From assembly GCF_015472005.1 (NCBI RefSeq), contig NZ_BMAQ01000033.1, forward strand, positions 44,511 to 108,510: a DNA stretch of 64,000 nucleotides. The letters are read 5' to 3'. Numbering within the stretch: the stretch's first letter is position 1; each line of letters starts with the position of its first letter. A program made the position numbers and the translations under genes. Shown here in pieces: positions 25,396 to 35,603 of this stretch. The notes beneath the pieces were generated by a model, which ran no database searches, had not been told where the DNA came from, and saw only the letters and a program-made list of their open reading frames with translations. Source of the stretch: Insulibacter thermoxylanivorax. GTDB lineage: Bacteria > Bacillota > Bacilli > Paenibacillales > DA-C8.

Positions 25396-25926
25396 ATGTT
25401 AAGCAGAAAACGTGCCGGGCGCATCTTCATATGGACGATTCCGCTGCTGCTGGCGGTGCTGGGGGTATACCAACTGGTCGATCTCTATGCGGGCAAAGCA
25501 GCTCACCAGAACGCATCGCGGATGCTGTTCGAAGCGGCTAATTTTCAGATCGAGATGATGTCGCGGTTCATGAGTGAAGCGAAGGGAGTCAGAACCAGCG
25601 GGCAGCTGAATTCCTTGAAGAACGCCGTATATTCGGCCGCCTATGTGCATGATCGGTTTGCAAACAGTTTTCCAGCGGGACAGGTCGATCGCCTGGAATC
25701 CTTGGATGAGCTTTTGCAGTATGTGCTGCATCTGCAGATCGGCGGGGATCGACCGCTGAAGGAAGAAGAGCGGGAGATTCTGCTGGAAGCAGAGCCGCTG
25801 CTGGCTGAACTGGCAGGGGTTTACGCGGGGCTGATGACGGAGCAGGGCAAGTTGAACCGATATGAACGGGGACTCCTGCGGGATCTGGATGACCGCTTGT
25901 TACATGTGCTCAAAGCCCGCCGATGA
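25396..25926 (+). CDS. Membrane-anchored protein of unknown function
   Basis: A 176-aa protein with a short basic N-terminus (MLSRKRAGR), one membrane helix (about 10-29, IFIWTIPLLLAVLGVYQLVD) and an extracytoplasmic part that is all helical (LFEAANFQIEMMSRFMSEAKG, LLQYVLHLQIGGD, EAEPLLAELAG). The frame is open from 25240, but GAGGAGG before ATG 25396 and the signal-anchor mark the start. No enzyme motif or Cys is seen. It lies between speD and hemA on the same strand with a terminator before it and the hemA promoter after it. The overall look is of a sensor-like or scaffold helix bundle, but I assign no function. Confidence 0.75.
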   Translation: MLSRKRAGRIFIWTIPLLLAVLGVYQLVDLYAGKAAHQNASRMLFEAANFQIEMMSRFMSEAKGVRTSGQLNSLKNAVYSAAYVHDRFANSFPAGQVDRLESLDELLQYVLHLQIGGDRPLKEEEREILLEAEPLLAELAGVYAGLMTEQGKLNRYERGLLRDLDDRLLHVLKARR

Positions 25927-26027
25927 TGTATAACGTTGGAAAAGCAGGTGAACGATAGAGATGTTGTCGTTCATCGCTTTGCCACATTGTTCGTCATACA
26001 ATATTCACTTTTATCTATAAGTTGTTA

Positions 26028-26036
26028 TGCTATAAT
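26028..26036 (+). promoter_or_regulatory. hemA promoter (extended -10)
   Basis: TGCTATAAT: consensus TATAAT (26031-26036) with extended TGC. The -35 region is poor. The start codon of hemA is about 85 bases downstream. Confidence 0.55.
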
Positions 26037-26120
26037 AGGTTTCGTAATAAATTAAACTAATTCTAAAGTAGACTTGCAACGAATTTATCAATGATATACA
26101 TCACAAGGCGGGTGAGCCCA

Positions 26121-27524
26121 TTGCACACGATCGTCGTCGGGTTGAATTATCGTACGGCGCCGGTGGAGATCCGTGAAAAGTTTGCAGTCACGGAAGAGAA
26201 GTTAGCCGAGGCGCTGCAACAATTGAAACAATCGAAGAACATACAGGAATGCGTCATTGTGGCAACCTGTAACCGGACGGAGGTCTATGCGGTGGTCAGC
26301 CGTTTGCACATATGCGCCCATGATATCCGCACTTTCTTAGAGGAATGGTTCAGCATCCCGGGCAAGGAATTCGCGAAGTATCTCTATATATATGAAGACC
26401 GCGATGCTGTGAAGCATCTGCTGCGCGTGACCTGCGGACTGGATTCGATGGTGATCGGCGAGACGCAGATCCTGGGGCAGGTGCGGGAAGCGTTCTTCGC
26501 CGCCCAGAGACTGGGGATGACGAGCAAGATCTTCAATCACCTCTTCCAGCAGGCGCTCGCCTTCGCCAAACGCGCCCATACGCAGACAGCGATCGGAGAA
26601 CAAGCGGTATCGATCAGCTATGCTGCCGTTGAATTAGGGAAGAAGATCATGGGCAGCTTCACGGACAAAACGGTGTTGATCCTCGGCGCCGGTAAGATGG
26701 GAGAACTGACGGGCAAGCACCTGGCGGCAGCCGGAGCGAAGAAGATCATCGTCGCCAACCGCACTCTTGAACGCGCCCAGGAACTCGCCGCCAAATTCTC
26801 AGCGGAGAGCTGCCTTATGGAGGAGATCACCGAACGCATCGCGGAGACCGATATCCTGATCTGCTCTACCGGCGCCCAGAAGTGGGTACTGACGAAGGAA
26901 CAGCTCTCCGGGGCTATGCCGCTTAGGGAGGAGCGTCCGCTCTTCATGATCGATATCTCCGTGCCCCGCAATCTGGATCCTGCCATCGCTGAGCTGACCA
27001 ACGTGCACCTCTATGATATCGATGACCTGGAGGGCATCGTTGAGGACAACCTCGAGCAGCGCCGCCGGGAAGCGGAGAAGATCGAAGCGATGATCGAGCG
27101 CGAGATCAGCGAACACGAATACTGGTTTAAGACCTTGCATGTCGGGCCGGTCATTCGCGCGCTGCAGGACAAGTCCCGATCAATCCATGATGAGACGCTG
27201 CAGAGCCTGTACAACAAACTCCCTGAACTCGATGACAGGCAGCGCAAGGTGATTCATAAGCTGACGAGAAGCATCGTGAACCAGATGCTGCAAGATCCCA
27301 TCACACGGCTCAAAGAACTGGCGGCAGAAGAGGAAGGCGATGAAGCGGTGGAGATCTTCACAAGGATCTTCGCCCTCGAAGACCGGCTGGACGATCGTAA
27401 GCAGGATAGCAGAAGGCGCGGGGAGACCGGCTGTGCGGACCGCCCGCTGTCCCCAGCCAAGAAGCAGGGGGACAGTCAGGCAGAGATCGCTTATCCCTTT
27501 GAGGAAATGCTGGCGGGATCATAA
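26121..27524 (+). CDS. hemA: Glutamyl-tRNA reductase
   Basis: HemA reduces glutamyl-tRNA with NADPH to glutamate-1-semialdehyde, the first committed step of C5 heme synthesis. The 467-aa product has the catalytic Cys50 (VIVATCNRTEVYAV), the NADPH-binding domain (VLILGAGKMGELTGKHL) and the C-terminal dimerisation helices. The start is TTG 26121 behind AAGGCGGGTGA, giving MHTIVVGLNYRTAPVEIREK; the longer frame from 26091 adds non-conserved residues. A charged tail of about 40 residues (DDRKQDSRRRGETG onward) extends past the usual end. It opens the heme cluster; the gene that usually follows, hemX, is missing. Confidence 0.97.
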   Translation: MHTIVVGLNYRTAPVEIREKFAVTEEKLAEALQQLKQSKNIQECVIVATCNRTEVYAVVSRLHICAHDIRTFLEEWFSIPGKEFAKYLYIYEDRDAVKHLLRVTCGLDSMVIGETQILGQVREAFFAAQRLGMTSKIFNHLFQQALAFAKRAHTQTAIGEQAVSISYAAVELGKKIMGSFTDKTVLILGAGKMGELTGKHLAAAGAKKIIVANRTLERAQELAAKFSAESCLMEEITERIAETDILICSTGAQKWVLTKEQLSGAMPLREERPLFMIDISVPRNLDPAIAELTNVHLYDIDDLEGIVEDNLEQRRREAEKIEAMIEREISEHEYWFKTLHVGPVIRALQDKSRSIHDETLQSLYNKLPELDDRQRKVIHKLTRSIVNQMLQDPITRLKELAAEEEGDEAVEIFTRIFALEDRLDDRKQDSRRRGETGCADRPLSPAKKQGDSQAEIAYPFEEMLAGS

Positions 27525-27590
27525 TTAGCTGCAGCTTGCGACCAGGCAGATCATCATCTCAACTCACGCCCTGAGCCAGCTGAGGAAGGT

Positions 27591-27623
27591 TTTCGATAGA
27601 ACCCTGAGGGGCGTCTATCGAAA
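27591..27623. other. Perfect inverted repeat between hemA and the sirC-like gene
   Basis: TTTCGATAGA (27591-27600) and TCTATCGAAA (27614-27623) form a perfect 10-bp stem with a 13-base loop. No T-run follows, so it is not a typical terminator; it may be an mRNA processing or stability element, or an operator. Confidence 0.7.
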
Positions 27624-27754
27624 CGCCGCAGCAGCCCAGGGCGATTGTATATGAAGCAGGCAGCGGGCATACCGTTGATGCAGTACCCGGTACAAGTAAC
27701 CGGTTAGTTGAAGATGGCGGATGATGCGATGAGAGGCAGGGAAGGGGCATGAGT

Positions 27755-28498
27755 ATGAGCATGAGTATGAGCATGTATTCGATCAGCTTGCGCATACGCG
27801 GCAGGAGGTGCTGTGTCATCGGCGGCGGACGAGTCGCTGAGCGCAAGGTGGAAGGGCTGCTTAAGGCCGGCGGGGAGGTCCTCGTCATCAGCCCCGAGCT
27901 TACAGCACGGCTTAGGGAATGGCATGCCAGAGGGAAGATCGAAGTACGGCTGCGCCCCTACTGCGAAGGCGATCTGCAGGGCGCTGTCCTTGTCTTTGCC
28001 GCGACGGATGATCCTGCGGTGAATGCAGCTGTTTGTGCTGAGGCGGAGCAGCGAGGAATCTGGGTGAACGACGCCGCTGATCCGCAGCGCTCTACCTTCC
28101 ACGTACCAGCCGTGCTGCGCCGCGGAGGGCTTCAGATCGCGGTCTCAACTTCCGGTGCAGGACCGCTGTTAGCTCGTAAGATCCGAGATGAGCTGGCAGA
28201 GCAGTATGATGAGGGATATGAGGATTTTGTCCGGCTGCTTGCGCAGCTTCGGCAAAGGCTGAAGGAGCTGGATCTGGATGAGCATATCAGGCACGCATCG
28301 TATAAGAGATGGATCGCCGACCGCCGGCGTCTGATCGACTGGCTGAAAGAGCGGGATATGGGCAGAGAACCGGAAGGGGAGCTGCAAGATCTGGTCCAGG
28401 AATTGCTGGAACAGATGCTGGCGGCGCCGCTTCCCGAGCGCACCCATGGGGCTTCGGGAGCGGAAGCTGAACAGCAGCAAGAAGAGAGCAGGAGGTGA
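27755..28498 (+). CDS. Precorrin-2 dehydrogenase-like protein (siroheme branch; CysG N-terminal / Met8 type)
   Basis: The product oxidises precorrin-2 to sirohydrochlorin with NAD and may also insert iron, linking the cluster to siroheme. Marks are the Rossmann motif CVIGGGRVAERKVEGLLKAG, VFAATDDPAVNAAV, VNDAADPQRSTFHVPAVLRRGGLQIAVSTSGAGP and the helical dimerisation end. The N-terminus is a run of five ATG codons alternating with AGT/AGC (27749-27775); AAGGGG (27742-27747) is best spaced for ATG 27755. The family-like part begins only at ATG 27773. The C-terminus is a low-complexity tail (SGAEAEQQQEESRR). hemC starts 6 bases later. Confidence 0.9.
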   Translation: MSMSMSMYSISLRIRGRRCCVIGGGRVAERKVEGLLKAGGEVLVISPELTARLREWHARGKIEVRLRPYCEGDLQGAVLVFAATDDPAVNAAVCAEAEQRGIWVNDAADPQRSTFHVPAVLRRGGLQIAVSTSGAGPLLARKIRDELAEQYDEGYEDFVRLLAQLRQRLKELDLDEHIRHASYKRWIADRRRLIDWLKERDMGREPEGELQDLVQELLEQMLAAPLPERTHGASGAEAEQQQEESRR

Positions 28499-28504
28499 TC
28501 AGCG

Positions 28505-29449
28505 ATGAGGAAGATCGTCGTGGGCTCTAGACAGAGCTCGCTGGCTCTGACACAGACGCAGCAGGTCATCGAACATCTGCAGCGTATCTGCGAAGATGAA
28601 GGGATCGAGGCGGAGTTTGAGATCAAGAAGATCGTCACGAAGGGGGATCGCATCCTCGATGTCACCTTGTCGAAGGTCGGGGGCAAGGGATTATTCGTGA
28701 AGGAGATCGAACAGGCGATGCTAAACGGCGAGATCGATATCGCCGTACACAGCATGAAGGATATGCCGTCTGAGCTTCCGGAAGGGCTCGTCATCGGTGC
28801 GGTGCCGGTGCGGGAGGATCCGCGGGATTGTCTCGTTGCGCGGGATGGTCTGACCTTCGCGGAGCTGCCGCAGCAGGCGAAAGTGGGGACAAGCAGTCTG
28901 CGCCGCAGTTCGCAGCTGCTTTCCGCGCGTCCGGATCTTCGCATCGAATGGATTCGCGGCAATATCGACACACGCCTCCGCAAACTTGAGGAAGAAGGCT
29001 TCGATGCGATCGTCCTGGCTGCCGCCGGCCTGAGACGCATGGGCTGGGAATCGCGCATCAGCGATATCCTCTCGCCGGAGAACTGCATTCCGGCTGTAGG
29101 ACAAGGTGCCCTCGGTCTTGAATGCCGCGAGGATGATGAGGAGGTGCGCAGGCTGCTCAGCTTATACAATGATCGAGCGACGGAACTCGCTGTCACCGCT
29201 GAGCGGGCATTCCTGCGCCGGCTGAACGGCGGGTGCCAGATCCCGCTCGGCGCCTATGCGGAGATCGTCGGCGAGGAGAAAGGCCAGCCGATCTTAAAGC
29301 TGATCAGCATGGTCGGCACACGGGACGGCAACAGGCTGTTGAAGTGCGAACGCATGGGCAGCGACCCGCAGCAGCTCGGACTGGAGGCAGCGGAACAGCT
29401 GATCGCACAAGGTGCGGATGAGATTTTGCATGAAGTTAGGGGATCATGA
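28505..29449 (+). CDS. hemC: Porphobilinogen deaminase (hydroxymethylbilane synthase)
   Basis: HemC joins four porphobilinogens into hydroxymethylbilane, using a covalent dipyrromethane cofactor. The 314-aa product has all three domains: [17 protein letters not shown], the [13 protein letters not shown] and [16 protein letters not shown] active-site loops, [11 protein letters not shown], and Cys244 in [13 protein letters not shown], which holds the cofactor. AGGAGGTGATC lies ideally before ATG 28505. Its stop overlaps the next start (ATGA), so the two genes are coupled. Confidence 0.98.
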   Translation: MRKIVVGSRQSSLALTQTQQVIEHLQRICEDEGIEAEFEIKKIVTKGDRILDVTLSKVGGKGLFVKEIEQAMLNGEIDIAVHSMKDMPSELPEGLVIGAVPVREDPRDCLVARDGLTFAELPQQAKVGTSSLRRSSQLLSARPDLRIEWIRGNIDTRLRKLEEEGFDAIVLAAAGLRRMGWESRISDILSPENCIPAVGQGALGLECREDDEEVRRLLSLYNDRATELAVTAERAFLRRLNGGCQIPLGAYAEIVGEEKGQPILKLISMVGTRDGNRLLKCERMGSDPQQLGLEAAEQLIAQGADEILHEVRGS

Positions 29450-30993
29450 GAGTGAGAGGGAAGGTCTATCTAGTGGGGGCAGGACCGGGGGATCCGCAGC
29501 TGATCACACTGAAGGCCCTGGAAGTCCTGCGGCAAGCGGATGTCGTCATCTACGACAGACTGGTGAGTCCGAATCTGCTCCTGCAGGTGAAAGAATCGGC
29601 GGAGCGGATCTATGCGGGCAAGAAGAAAAATAAACACACTCTGAAACAAGAGGAAATCAATCAACTGCTCGTCGACCACGCGCTGCAGGGCAAGGTTGTC
29701 GTCCGGCTTAAGGGCGGCGATCCGATGGTCTTCGGCCGCGGCGGTGAAGAGGCGGAAGTTTTGGCGGAGCACGGCATCGATTATGAGATCGTGCCGGGGA
29801 TCAGCTCGATCTATGCGGTGCCCGCTTATGCCGGCATCCCCGTCACCCATCGTGATTACGCCTCATCTTTCTATGTCGTCACGGGCCATGAGAGCCCCGA
29901 GAAGCTGAAGTCTGCGATTCACTGGGAGTTCCTGGCTCATGCGGCGGATACGCTGATCTTCCTGATGGGCGTCTCCCGTTTGGACGTGATCTGTGAGCAG
30001 CTGATGAGGCACGGTCGCAGCCCTGATACGCCCGTCGCCTTGATCCGCTGGGGGACAAGAGCGGAACAACGGACGCTGATCGGCACCCTGGGGGATATCG
30101 TACAGCGTGCTCGGGAAGCCAAGTTTCTGCCGCCGGCAATCATCGTCGTCGGGGATGTGGTCCGGCTGCGAGATAAGCTGCTCTGGGCGGAGAAACGGCC
30201 GCTCTTCGGCAAGCGCATCCTGGTGACGAGGTCCCGCACTCAGGCCAGCGAACTGGCGAAGCGGATCGAAGAACTCGGAGGCGAAGCCGTGACCTTTCCC
30301 GTCCTGCAATTTGCCCCGATTCGTGATGAAGCGCGGCTTCAAGTGCTGGATGAGGCGATTGCATCCCTCGCGGCATACGATTGGCTCGTCTTCACCAGCG
30401 TAAACGGTGTAGAGTATTTCTTCAGACGCGTGCGCGAGAAACGGCAGGATATCCGGCAGATCCGCGGCCGGATCGCCGCCGTCGGGCCGAGGACGGCGGA
30501 GGCGCTGCTGGGTTACGGGCTGGTCGCCGAGGAACTGCCGGATCTGTATCAAGCGGAAGGTTTGGCCGAATTGCTGCTGCAGAAGCTGCAGCCTGGGGAG
30601 CGGGTCCTCATCCCCCGCTCCTCAATCGCGCGGGATTATCTGCCTGAAACGCTGCGAGCCGCGGGATATGAAGCGGATGCCGTTGATGTATATGATAATC
30701 TTCCCATGGCAAGCCACACCGATTGGATCGTCGATATGCTGCGCATGGGAGATCTGCACGTCATCACCTTCGCCAGCTCTTCTTCGGTGCATTATTTTAT
30801 CGAGGCTTTACGTCAGCATGGCGTGAAGGATCCCAGTGAACTAGCAAACCGCTGCCAGATCGCCTGCATCGGACCGCTGACAGAAGCAGCGGCCAAGGAA
30901 CACGGTCTTCATGTCAGCGTGACAGCGCGGGAAGCGACCATTGAATCCCTCGTCGTGGCCTTATGTGAATGGCAGGAAGACAGGTTGGAGTAA
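29446..30993 (+). CDS. cobA-hemD: Fused uroporphyrinogen-III C-methyltransferase and uroporphyrinogen-III synthase
   Basis: A two-domain enzyme of 515 aa. Residues 1-245 are the SAM-dependent methyltransferase (SUMT): [43 protein letters not shown]-like [21 protein letters not shown] and [11 protein letters not shown]; it diverts uroporphyrinogen III to precorrin-2. Residues 255-512 are HemD ([61 protein letters not shown]), which closes and flips the D ring. The fusion puts the heme and siroheme branch point in one protein and is common in Paenibacillus and clostridia. The ATG overlaps the hemC stop by 4 bases. Confidence 0.97.
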   Translation: MRVRGKVYLVGAGPGDPQLITLKALEVLRQADVVIYDRLVSPNLLLQVKESAERIYAGKKKNKHTLKQEEINQLLVDHALQGKVVVRLKGGDPMVFGRGGEEAEVLAEHGIDYEIVPGISSIYAVPAYAGIPVTHRDYASSFYVVTGHESPEKLKSAIHWEFLAHAADTLIFLMGVSRLDVICEQLMRHGRSPDTPVALIRWGTRAEQRTLIGTLGDIVQRAREAKFLPPAIIVVGDVVRLRDKLLWAEKRPLFGKRILVTRSRTQASELAKRIEELGGEAVTFPVLQFAPIRDEARLQVLDEAIASLAAYDWLVFTSVNGVEYFFRRVREKRQDIRQIRGRIAAVGPRTAEALLGYGLVAEELPDLYQAEGLAELLLQKLQPGERVLIPRSSIARDYLPETLRAAGYEADAVDVYDNLPMASHTDWIVDMLRMGDLHVITFASSSSVHYFIEALRQHGVKDPSELANRCQIACIGPLTEAAAKEHGLHVSVTAREATIESLVVALCEWQEDRLE

Positions 30994-31085
30994 CTGCGGA
31001 ATCGCCGGAACTTGAATGTTGATAAGATGAATTCATCGCTTACTTCATTACATATCTTCAGTATTTGGAAAGGTGTGAGGACAGG

Positions 31086-32084
31086 ATGGGGTTTCCTGCA
31101 GTAAGAATGCGCCGCCTTCGCTCCAGCAGCGCATTGCGCAGTTTGGTACGCGAGACGGATCTGCGTGTGGATGATCTGATCTACCCGTTGTTTGTCGTCG
31201 AAGGGACGGGCGTGAAGCATCCGATTCCCTCGATGCCCGGTGTCTATCACTATTCCCTGGATCTCTTAGAGGATGAATTGCAGGAGGCGTACGATGCAGG
31301 GATTCGTGCGGTGCTGCTATTCGGGGTGCCGGATCACAAGGACAGCGTCGGTTCATCGGCTTATGATGAGCAAGGGATCGTGCAGCGGGCGGCGCGGATG
31401 ATCAAGGAGCACTTCCCCGATCTGCTGGTCATCGCCGACACTTGTTTGTGCCAGTACACGGATCACGGTCACTGCGGCATCGTGGCGCCAGCTGCAGACG
31501 GTCGCTCCGCCGTTATCGACAATGATCGCTCCCTGGAGCTGCTCGCGCAGACGGCGGTCTCGCAGGCGAAGGCGGGGGCGGATATCATCGCGCCATCCAA
31601 CATGATGGACGGCTTCGTGCAAGCGATTCGTGCAGCGCTGGACCGTGAAGGGTACACCCATGTGCCGATCATGTCCTATTCGGTGAAGTATGCTTCAGCC
31701 TTCTACGGCCCGTTTCGCGATGCGGCCCATTCGGCGCCGCAGTTCGGCGACCGCAAGACGTACCAGATGGATCCGGCGAACTTGCGGGAAGCGCTGCGCG
31801 AGGCCGATGCGGATGTTCAGGAAGGGACGGATTTCCTCATGGTGAAGCCGGCGCTTGCCTACTTGGACGTGCTTCGGGAGTTGAGAGAGCGTCATCAGCT
31901 GCCCCTCGTCGCTTACAACGTCAGCGCTGAATATTCTATGGTGAAGGCTGCTGCGATGCAGGGATGGCTTGATGAGCGGCAGATCGTGCTCGAGATGCTG
32001 CTCGGTATGAAGCGGGCGGGCGCCGATCTGATCATCACGTATCATGCGAAGGATGCGGCGAAGTGGCTGCGGGAAGAGGCGTAA
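31086..32084 (+). CDS. hemB: Delta-aminolevulinic acid dehydratase (porphobilinogen synthase)
   Basis: HemB condenses two aminolevulinic acids to porphobilinogen. The 332-aa product has the zinc-type metal site ([17 protein letters not shown] with three Cys), the two active-site lysines in [19 protein letters not shown] and [12 protein letters not shown], and the [19 protein letters not shown]-terminal arm. ATG 31086 is preceded by GAGGACAGG; the frame is open to 31065. Length is normal. Confidence 0.97.
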   Translation: MGFPAVRMRRLRSSSALRSLVRETDLRVDDLIYPLFVVEGTGVKHPIPSMPGVYHYSLDLLEDELQEAYDAGIRAVLLFGVPDHKDSVGSSAYDEQGIVQRAARMIKEHFPDLLVIADTCLCQYTDHGHCGIVAPAADGRSAVIDNDRSLELLAQTAVSQAKAGADIIAPSNMMDGFVQAIRAALDREGYTHVPIMSYSVKYASAFYGPFRDAAHSAPQFGDRKTYQMDPANLREALREADADVQEGTDFLMVKPALAYLDVLRELRERHQLPLVAYNVSAEYSMVKAAAMQGWLDERQIVLEMLLGMKRAGADLIITYHAKDAAKWLREEA

Positions 32085-32159
32085 CCGCTGCAGCTGCTCG
32101 GCATCCGGGTTTGAATGAACCCAGCAAACGAACGAATAACCAATAAGGTGGGATTGAAC

Positions 32160-33473
32160 ATGGCGAATCACAAAGGACGCATCAGCACTCGTTCTGCCGA
32201 AGCCTTCGCGGAAGCGAAGAAGGTGCTGCCCGGAGGCGTGAACAGCCCTGTGCGCGCTTTTAAATCCGTGGGACTGACGCCGGTGTTTGTCGAACGCGGC
32301 GAGGGGGCGATCATCCATGACATCGACGGCAATGTGTTCATCGACTATGTCATGTCATGGGGCCCCTTGATCTTGGGCCATGCCCATCCGGAGGTCGTTG
32401 CCAGCATTCAGCGCACGGCTGCCAGCGGGACAAGCTTCGGCGCGCCGACGCTGATCGAGACGGAGATGGCCAAGCTCGTATGTGAGCGTGTGCCGTCGAT
32501 CGAGGTGGTGCGCATGGTGAACTCGGGCACGGAAGCGACGATGAGCGCGCTGCGTCTGGCAAGGGGCTACACGAAGCGCAACAAGATCCTCAAGTTCGAA
32601 GGCAGCTATCACGGCGCTTCTGACTCCTTGCTGATCAAGGCGGGGTCCGGCGTGGCCACATTGGGTTTGCCTGACAGCCCGGGTGTGCCCGAGAGCACGG
32701 CGGTTAATACGATCACGGTGCCGTACAACGATCTGGAGGCGGTGAAGCTGGCTTTCGAACGTTTCGGAGAGGACATCGCCTGCATCATCGTCGAGCCGAT
32801 CGCCGGCAATATGGGCGTGGTGCCGCCGCAGCCGGGTTTCCTGGAAGGGCTGAGGGAGATCACGAAGCGATACGGCAGTCTGCTCATCTTCGATGAAGTG
32901 ATGACAGGATTCCGGGTCGGTTTGAACAGCGCACAGGGCTTGTACGGCGTGATGCCGGACTTGACCTGTCTCGGCAAGGTCATCGGCGGCGGACTTCCCG
33001 TCGGCGCCTACGGCGGCCGCCGCGAGATCATGGAACACGTGGCGCCGAGCGGTCCGATCTATCAAGCGGGCACCCTTTCGGGCAATCCCCTGGCGATGGC
33101 AGCGGGATACACGACCTTAAAACTGCTTGGCGAGCCGGGAGTCTATGAGGAACTCGAGCGCAAGGCGGCGCGGCTGGAGGAGGGCTTTAGAGCCAACGCC
33201 GAAGAATTCGGCATCCCCTGCACGATCAACCGCGTCGGCTCGATGGTCTGTCCGTTCTTCACCGATCAGCCGGTGGTCGATTATGATTCGGCGCGCACCT
33301 CCGATCTGGAGATGTTCGCAAGGTATTTCGGCCATATGCTTGATCTTGGCATCAATCTTGCTCCATCTCAGTTCGAGGGGATGTTCGTGTCCACGGCTCA
33401 CACCGATGAACACATCGAGCGAACGATCGAGGCCCATCGCGAAGCCATGGGCCGTCTAGCGTCGGGATCGTAA
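32160..33473 (+). CDS. hemL: Glutamate-1-semialdehyde 2,1-aminomutase
   Basis: HemL is the PLP enzyme that turns glutamate-1-semialdehyde into 5-aminolevulinic acid, working together with HemA. The 437-aa product has [49 protein letters not shown] and the PLP lysine Lys273 in [17 protein letters not shown]. The start is ATG 32160 behind AAGGTGGG; the frame from 32115 adds 15 unlikely residues. In B. subtilis hemL also follows hemB. Confidence 0.97.
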   Translation: MANHKGRISTRSAEAFAEAKKVLPGGVNSPVRAFKSVGLTPVFVERGEGAIIHDIDGNVFIDYVMSWGPLILGHAHPEVVASIQRTAASGTSFGAPTLIETEMAKLVCERVPSIEVVRMVNSGTEATMSALRLARGYTKRNKILKFEGSYHGASDSLLIKAGSGVATLGLPDSPGVPESTAVNTITVPYNDLEAVKLAFERFGEDIACIIVEPIAGNMGVVPPQPGFLEGLREITKRYGSLLIFDEVMTGFRVGLNSAQGLYGVMPDLTCLGKVIGGGLPVGAYGGRREIMEHVAPSGPIYQAGTLSGNPLAMAAGYTTLKLLGEPGVYEELERKAARLEEGFRANAEEFGIPCTINRVGSMVCPFFTDQPVVDYDSARTSDLEMFARYFGHMLDLGINLAPSQFEGMFVSTAHTDEHIERTIEAHREAMGRLASGS

Positions 33474-33553
33474 ACCAGCTTAAGGGCGCGGCGTGCCGAC
33501 ATACGGCTTAAGGCACCGCCGCACGGTTTCTTAACGTGAGGGAGGTTGGGGAG

Positions 33554-34615
33554 ATGCAAACCCATTCATCATTCAACGATACTTTCTTGCGTGCCTGCCG
33601 CCGCGAGAAGGTGAGCTATACACCGGTATGGTATATGCGTCAGGCAGGGCGTTATGATCCGGACTATCGCAAGATCAAGGAGCGGTATTCCCTGTTGGAG
33701 ATCTGCCGCCAGCCGGAACTGGCCGCCGAGGTGACGATGATGCCGGTGCATAAGCTCGGCGTCGATGCGGCGATTCTCTATTCCGATATCATGAATCCGG
33801 TGGCATCCCTGGGCGTGACATTCGATATCGTGCCCAATGTCGGACCTGTGATCGAGCAGCCGATTCGCACAGCGAAGGATATAGAGCGTCTGAAACCCTT
33901 CGACGCCGAAGGGGATCTGTCCCATATCTTGGAGACGATCCGCATCCTGGACCGGGAGCTTAAGGTGCCGCTCATCACCTTCGCCGGTGCCCCCTTCACC
34001 CTCGCCAGCTATCTGATCGAGGGACGGCCTTCGAGGAATTATCTTCATACGAAGCAGATGATGTACCGTACGCCTGAGCTTTGGTTCTCCTTGATGGAGA
34101 AGCTGGGCGAGATGGTCAGCGCGTACCTGCGCGCGCAGATCGAGGCCGGGGCGAAGGCGGTGCAGTTGTTCGACAGCTGGGCCGGCGCGCTCGCGCCATG
34201 GGATTATGAACGCTATGTGCTGCCTGTGATCAAGCGGATCTTCACTTCGCTTCGCGATCTGCCGCAGCCGAAGATCTATTATCCCGGCGTGGCCTCCGGT
34301 GAGCTTCTGCCGTTCCTTCAGGATCTTGAGATCGATGTGATCGGATTGGACTGGCGCGTTTCGATTGCAGAGGGCAGGAGAAGGACGGGCGGCGCCTATG
34401 CCGTGCAGGGCAATCTCGATCCCATCCTGGTGAATGCTCCCTTCGAGGTGCTTCGCGAAGCAGCGGAGGGGATCATCGAACAGGGACTTGCGGCAAACGG
34501 GCATATCTTTAATCTCGGCCATGGGCTGTTCCCGGAGGCTTCCCTGGACTCCCTGCGTCGTTTGACGGAGCATGTGCATGAGTATTCTGCCCGCATACTC
34601 AGCGGTTCAGAATAA
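33554..34615 (+). CDS. hemE: Uroporphyrinogen decarboxylase
   Basis: HemE removes four carboxyl groups from uroporphyrinogen III to give coproporphyrinogen III. The 353-aa TIM-barrel product has the signature PVWYMRQAGRYDPDYRKIKE, the Asp in ILYSDIMNP, ITFAGAPFTLASYLIEG, LFDSWAGALAP and GHIFNLGHGLFPEA. ATG 33554 is placed 8 bases after GGGAGG, which decides against the 18-bp longer frame. It sits between hemL and hemH; in B. subtilis hemE and hemH are in a different operon. Confidence 0.97.
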   Translation: MQTHSSFNDTFLRACRREKVSYTPVWYMRQAGRYDPDYRKIKERYSLLEICRQPELAAEVTMMPVHKLGVDAAILYSDIMNPVASLGVTFDIVPNVGPVIEQPIRTAKDIERLKPFDAEGDLSHILETIRILDRELKVPLITFAGAPFTLASYLIEGRPSRNYLHTKQMMYRTPELWFSLMEKLGEMVSAYLRAQIEAGAKAVQLFDSWAGALAPWDYERYVLPVIKRIFTSLRDLPQPKIYYPGVASGELLPFLQDLEIDVIGLDWRVSIAEGRRRTGGAYAVQGNLDPILVNAPFEVLREAAEGIIEQGLAANGHIFNLGHGLFPEASLDSLRRLTEHVHEYSARILSGSE

Positions 34616-34658
34616 CCGGCAGTTTGTTTACATTGGTTTTAAGGAAGAGAGGGTGTCT

Positions 34659-35603
34659 ATGAAGAAGAAAATCGCGGTGTTGGTGATGTCATATGGAACC
34701 CCGGAGAGCATGGATCAGATCGAGGCCTATTATACGCACATTCGCCGCGGCCGGCCGCCGTCAGCGGAGGAGCTGCAGGAGCTGACAGAGCGTTATGAAA
34801 CCATCGTAGGCGGTGTATTCCCCTTGCGAGAGCATACGAACAAGCAGGTGGCTGAGCTGCAGCGGGCACTGGATTCCCTGGATGACGGCTGTGAGTACGT
34901 CTGCTTCCAAGGATTGAAACATGCGAGCCCCTTCATCGAAGACGGGGTGCAGCGCATCGCCGATGCGAGCATTCATGAAGCCGTCGGGGTCGTCCTTGCG
35001 CCTCATTATTCCGTGATGAGCGTCGGCTCTTATATCCAGCGGGCTGCTGAGAAGGCGGAGGGACTGGGAATCCGCATGCGGTTTGTGAAGAGCTATCATA
35101 CCCGTCCCGAGCTGATCGAAGCTTATACGGAGCGGATCTCGGAAAGTCTGGAGCAGTTCGAAGGAGGGAAGACCGGGGTCCATGTGCTGTTCACCGCACA
35201 CAGCCTGCCTGAGAGGATCTTGGAGATGAATGACCCGTATGTCGATCAGCTGCTTATGACCTCGCGTCTCATCGCTGATCATGCGGGCATCTCCCGCTGG
35301 CAGTTCGCTTGGCAGAGCGCCGGCCGCACGGCGGATCCGTGGCTCGGGCCGGACATCCTCGATGTCATGACGGATCTGCAGAAGCAAGGAGTGAAGGAGA
35401 TCCTCGCTTGTCCGATCGGCTTCGTGTCCGACCATCTGGAGATCCTGTATGACCTGGATATCGAAGCAAAGCAGCATGCGGCGAAGCTGGGCATTCACTT
35501 CGAGCGGGTGCGCTCTTTGAACCAAGACCCCCAATACATCAAGCTGCTGCGGGATCTCGTTGTCGAGCTGAAGGACCGGCCCCCTGGTTCGTATGAGATG
35601 TAA
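34659..35603 (+). CDS. hemH: Coproporphyrin III ferrochelatase
   Basis: This ferrochelatase (CpfC in the coproporphyrin-dependent scheme) inserts Fe2+ into the porphyrin. The 314-aa soluble product has VLVMSYGTPESMDQIEAYYTHI, the metal-site His in VLAPHYSVMSVGSY, LFTAHSLPERI, WQFAWQSAGRTADPWLGPDI and the late Glu-rich ACPIGFVSDHLEILYDLD. ATG 34659 has GAGAGGG before it. The partner oxidase (CgoX/HemY) and ChdC/HemQ, needed on either side of it, are not in this window. Confidence 0.97.
   Translation: MKKKIAVLVMSYGTPESMDQIEAYYTHIRRGRPPSAEELQELTERYETIVGGVFPLREHTNKQVAELQRALDSLDDGCEYVCFQGLKHASPFIEDGVQRIADASIHEAVGVVLAPHYSVMSVGSYIQRAAEKAEGLGIRMRFVKSYHTRPELIEAYTERISESLEQFEGGKTGVHVLFTAHSLPERILEMNDPYVDQLLMTSRLIADHAGISRWQFAWQSAGRTADPWLGPDILDVMTDLQKQGVKEILACPIGFVSDHLEILYDLDIEAKQHAAKLGIHFERVRSLNQDPQYIKLLRDLVVELKDRPPGSYEM

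Noticed and set aside
28132..29196. 354-codon Ser/Arg-rich frame antisense to the sirC-like gene and hemC
   Set aside because: It spans two well-supported genes, is low-complexity and has no start signals.
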